This document shows positions 12,929-13,326 of a DNA stretch of 13,326 nucleotides, in pieces (positions within the stretch are counted from its first letter, which is position 1; every line of letters begins with the position of its first letter). The DNA lies in contig DCXE01000022.1 in the NCBI GenBank assembly GCA_002328295.1, positions 1 through 13,326 on the forward strand, given 5' to 3'. The stretch is from Candidatus Peribacter sp. UBA2144. GTDB taxonomy: Bacteria > Patescibacteriota > Gracilibacteria > Peribacterales > Peribacteraceae. The position numbers were made by a program, and so were the translations under genes. Below the pieces are notes generated by a model that searched no databases, had not been told where the DNA came from, and saw nothing but the letters and a program-made list of their open reading frames with translations.

Positions 12929-12946
12929 CGTCCGCCATGGCGGACG
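12929..12946. repeat. GC-rich palindrome, copy 2 (perfect 18 bp)
   Basis: CGTCCGCCATGGCGGACG is a perfect palindrome 21 nt after the pyk stop. Its inner 16 bases differ from the copy after tRNA-Arg (3236-3251) only at one central base. No T-run follows on either strand. Confidence 0.8.
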
Positions 12947-12958
12947 TGGTCGCTTTCA

Positions 12959-13067
12959 ACACGCTTCGCTATCAACAATCAACTTAATTTATATATTAGT
13001 AAAAATTAGTTGAGTGTTGATTGTTGAAAGTCCTGCATAAGTAGGACGTGTCGACAGCGAAGCGTGT
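12959..13067. repeat. Nested inverted repeats forming a predicted three-way junction between convergent genes
   Basis: Stem A pairs 12959-12970 with 13056-13067 (12 bp, perfect; ACACGCTTCGCT type). Stem B pairs 12972-12983 with 13016-13027 (12 bp, perfect; TCAACAATCAAC type) around an AT-rich 32-nt loop. Stem C pairs GTCCT (13030-13034) with AGGAC (13043-13047) in the gap between the right arms. Together they fold as a three-way junction on either strand. It fills most of the 165-bp gap between pyk and the convergent gene, so it may serve as a bidirectional 3'-end structure or be a small non-coding mobile repeat. Confidence 0.7.
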
Positions 13068-13073
13068 CGTATG

Positions 13074-13326
13074 TTATTTATTCCATTTGTGCCACGGCAT
13101 TTCTAGATCATCCAGAGGAATATCATCTAGAGATATCTTTCCACTAGCTATTTTCTTGTCTGTTTTTGAAGCCTTAAATATCTTTGCTATCTTTTTCCTT
13201 AGGAAAAAGAGAGTCACAAGAAGGATACTTAGTATGATAGCTCCTGCTATTTTAGTAACATTCGTATTTGCCACAGGAGGAGAAATTAATGTGCAATCCT
13301 CATAGCAATCTTCACCACCATCGCAC
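13074..13326 (-). CDS. C-terminal end of a Cys-rich, membrane-anchored surface protein (partial)
   Basis: The frame stays open to the window edge, so the gene starts outside. The visible 84 residues begin CDGGEDCYEDC, a Cys/Asp/Glu-rich segment like the end of a DUF4215-type repeat, then LISPPVANTNVTK, a membrane helix IAGAIILSILLVTLFFL, a strongly basic stop-transfer run RKKIAKIFKASKTDKK, and a short acidic cytoplasmic tail (SLDDIPLDDLEMPWHKWNK). A GTG codon at 13274 could be mistaken for the start of a 66-residue protein, but the Cys-rich residues upstream are in the same frame. It is convergent with pyk and would be a third Cys-rich surface gene in this window. The TAA stop is at 13074-13076. 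Confidence 0.8.
   Translation of the reverse strand, partial: CDGGEDCYEDCTLISPPVANTNVTKIAGAIILSILLVTLFFLRKKIAKIFKASKTDKKIASGKISLDDIPLDDLEMPWHKWNK

Noticed and set aside
13048..13305. 85-residue plus-strand frame at the window end
   Set aside because: The minus strand here encodes a membrane anchor with Cys-rich residues in frame; the plus frame is its shadow.

Overview
The window looks like a chromosomal segment of a Candidate Phyla Radiation (Patescibacteria) bacterium, most probably Peregrinibacteria-like. The reasons are: large secreted proteins combining DUF4215-type Cys-rich repeats, GLUG/beta-helix repeats and a CHRD domain; a four-helix-bundle (23S rRNA intervening-sequence type) gene wedged between housekeeping genes; very few Shine-Dalgarno sites; and short GC-rich palindromes in gaps. 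TGA acts as a normal stop in pyrH, pyk and a small membrane gene, which argues against the code-25 Gracilibacteria/Absconditabacteria. The lineage call is inference from gene content, not a phylogeny.

Layout. 1-3110, minus strand: purQ with an unusual C-terminal extension, then (upstream of it) the classical pyrH-frr pair, interrupted by a four-helix-bundle gene flanked by a 17-bp inverted repeat. A telomere-like hexamer array with G-quadruplex potential lies at the frr stop codon. 3137-3227: tRNA-Arg(UCU), divergent from pyrH. 3230-4243: a patch of palindromes, a small membrane protein gene (-) and an unknown 84-aa gene (+), divergently transcribed from good sigma70-like promoters. 4244-11372, minus strand: a two-gene, translationally coupled operon of secreted Cys-rich proteins (703 aa, then 1674 aa), more than half of the window. 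11508-12908, plus strand: pyruvate kinase, divergent from the surface operon. 12909-13073: a complex inverted-repeat region. 13074-13326, minus strand: the C-terminal end of another Cys-rich, membrane-anchored protein that runs off the window.

How it fits together. The housekeeping genes serve purine synthesis (PurQ), UMP phosphorylation (PyrH), ribosome recycling (Frr), AGA decoding (tRNA-Arg) and the last step of glycolysis (Pyk). The rest is cell-surface equipment: the 703-aa protein has an N-terminal export signal and a C-terminal membrane anchor, while the 1674-aa protein has a signal peptide but no anchor, so one may be held at the surface by the other. For purQ, the 84-aa gene and a candidate second pyk promoter, a -10 box sits exactly 6 nt upstream of the ATG (7 nt for the second ATG of pyrH), suggesting that leaderless mRNAs are common in this organism.
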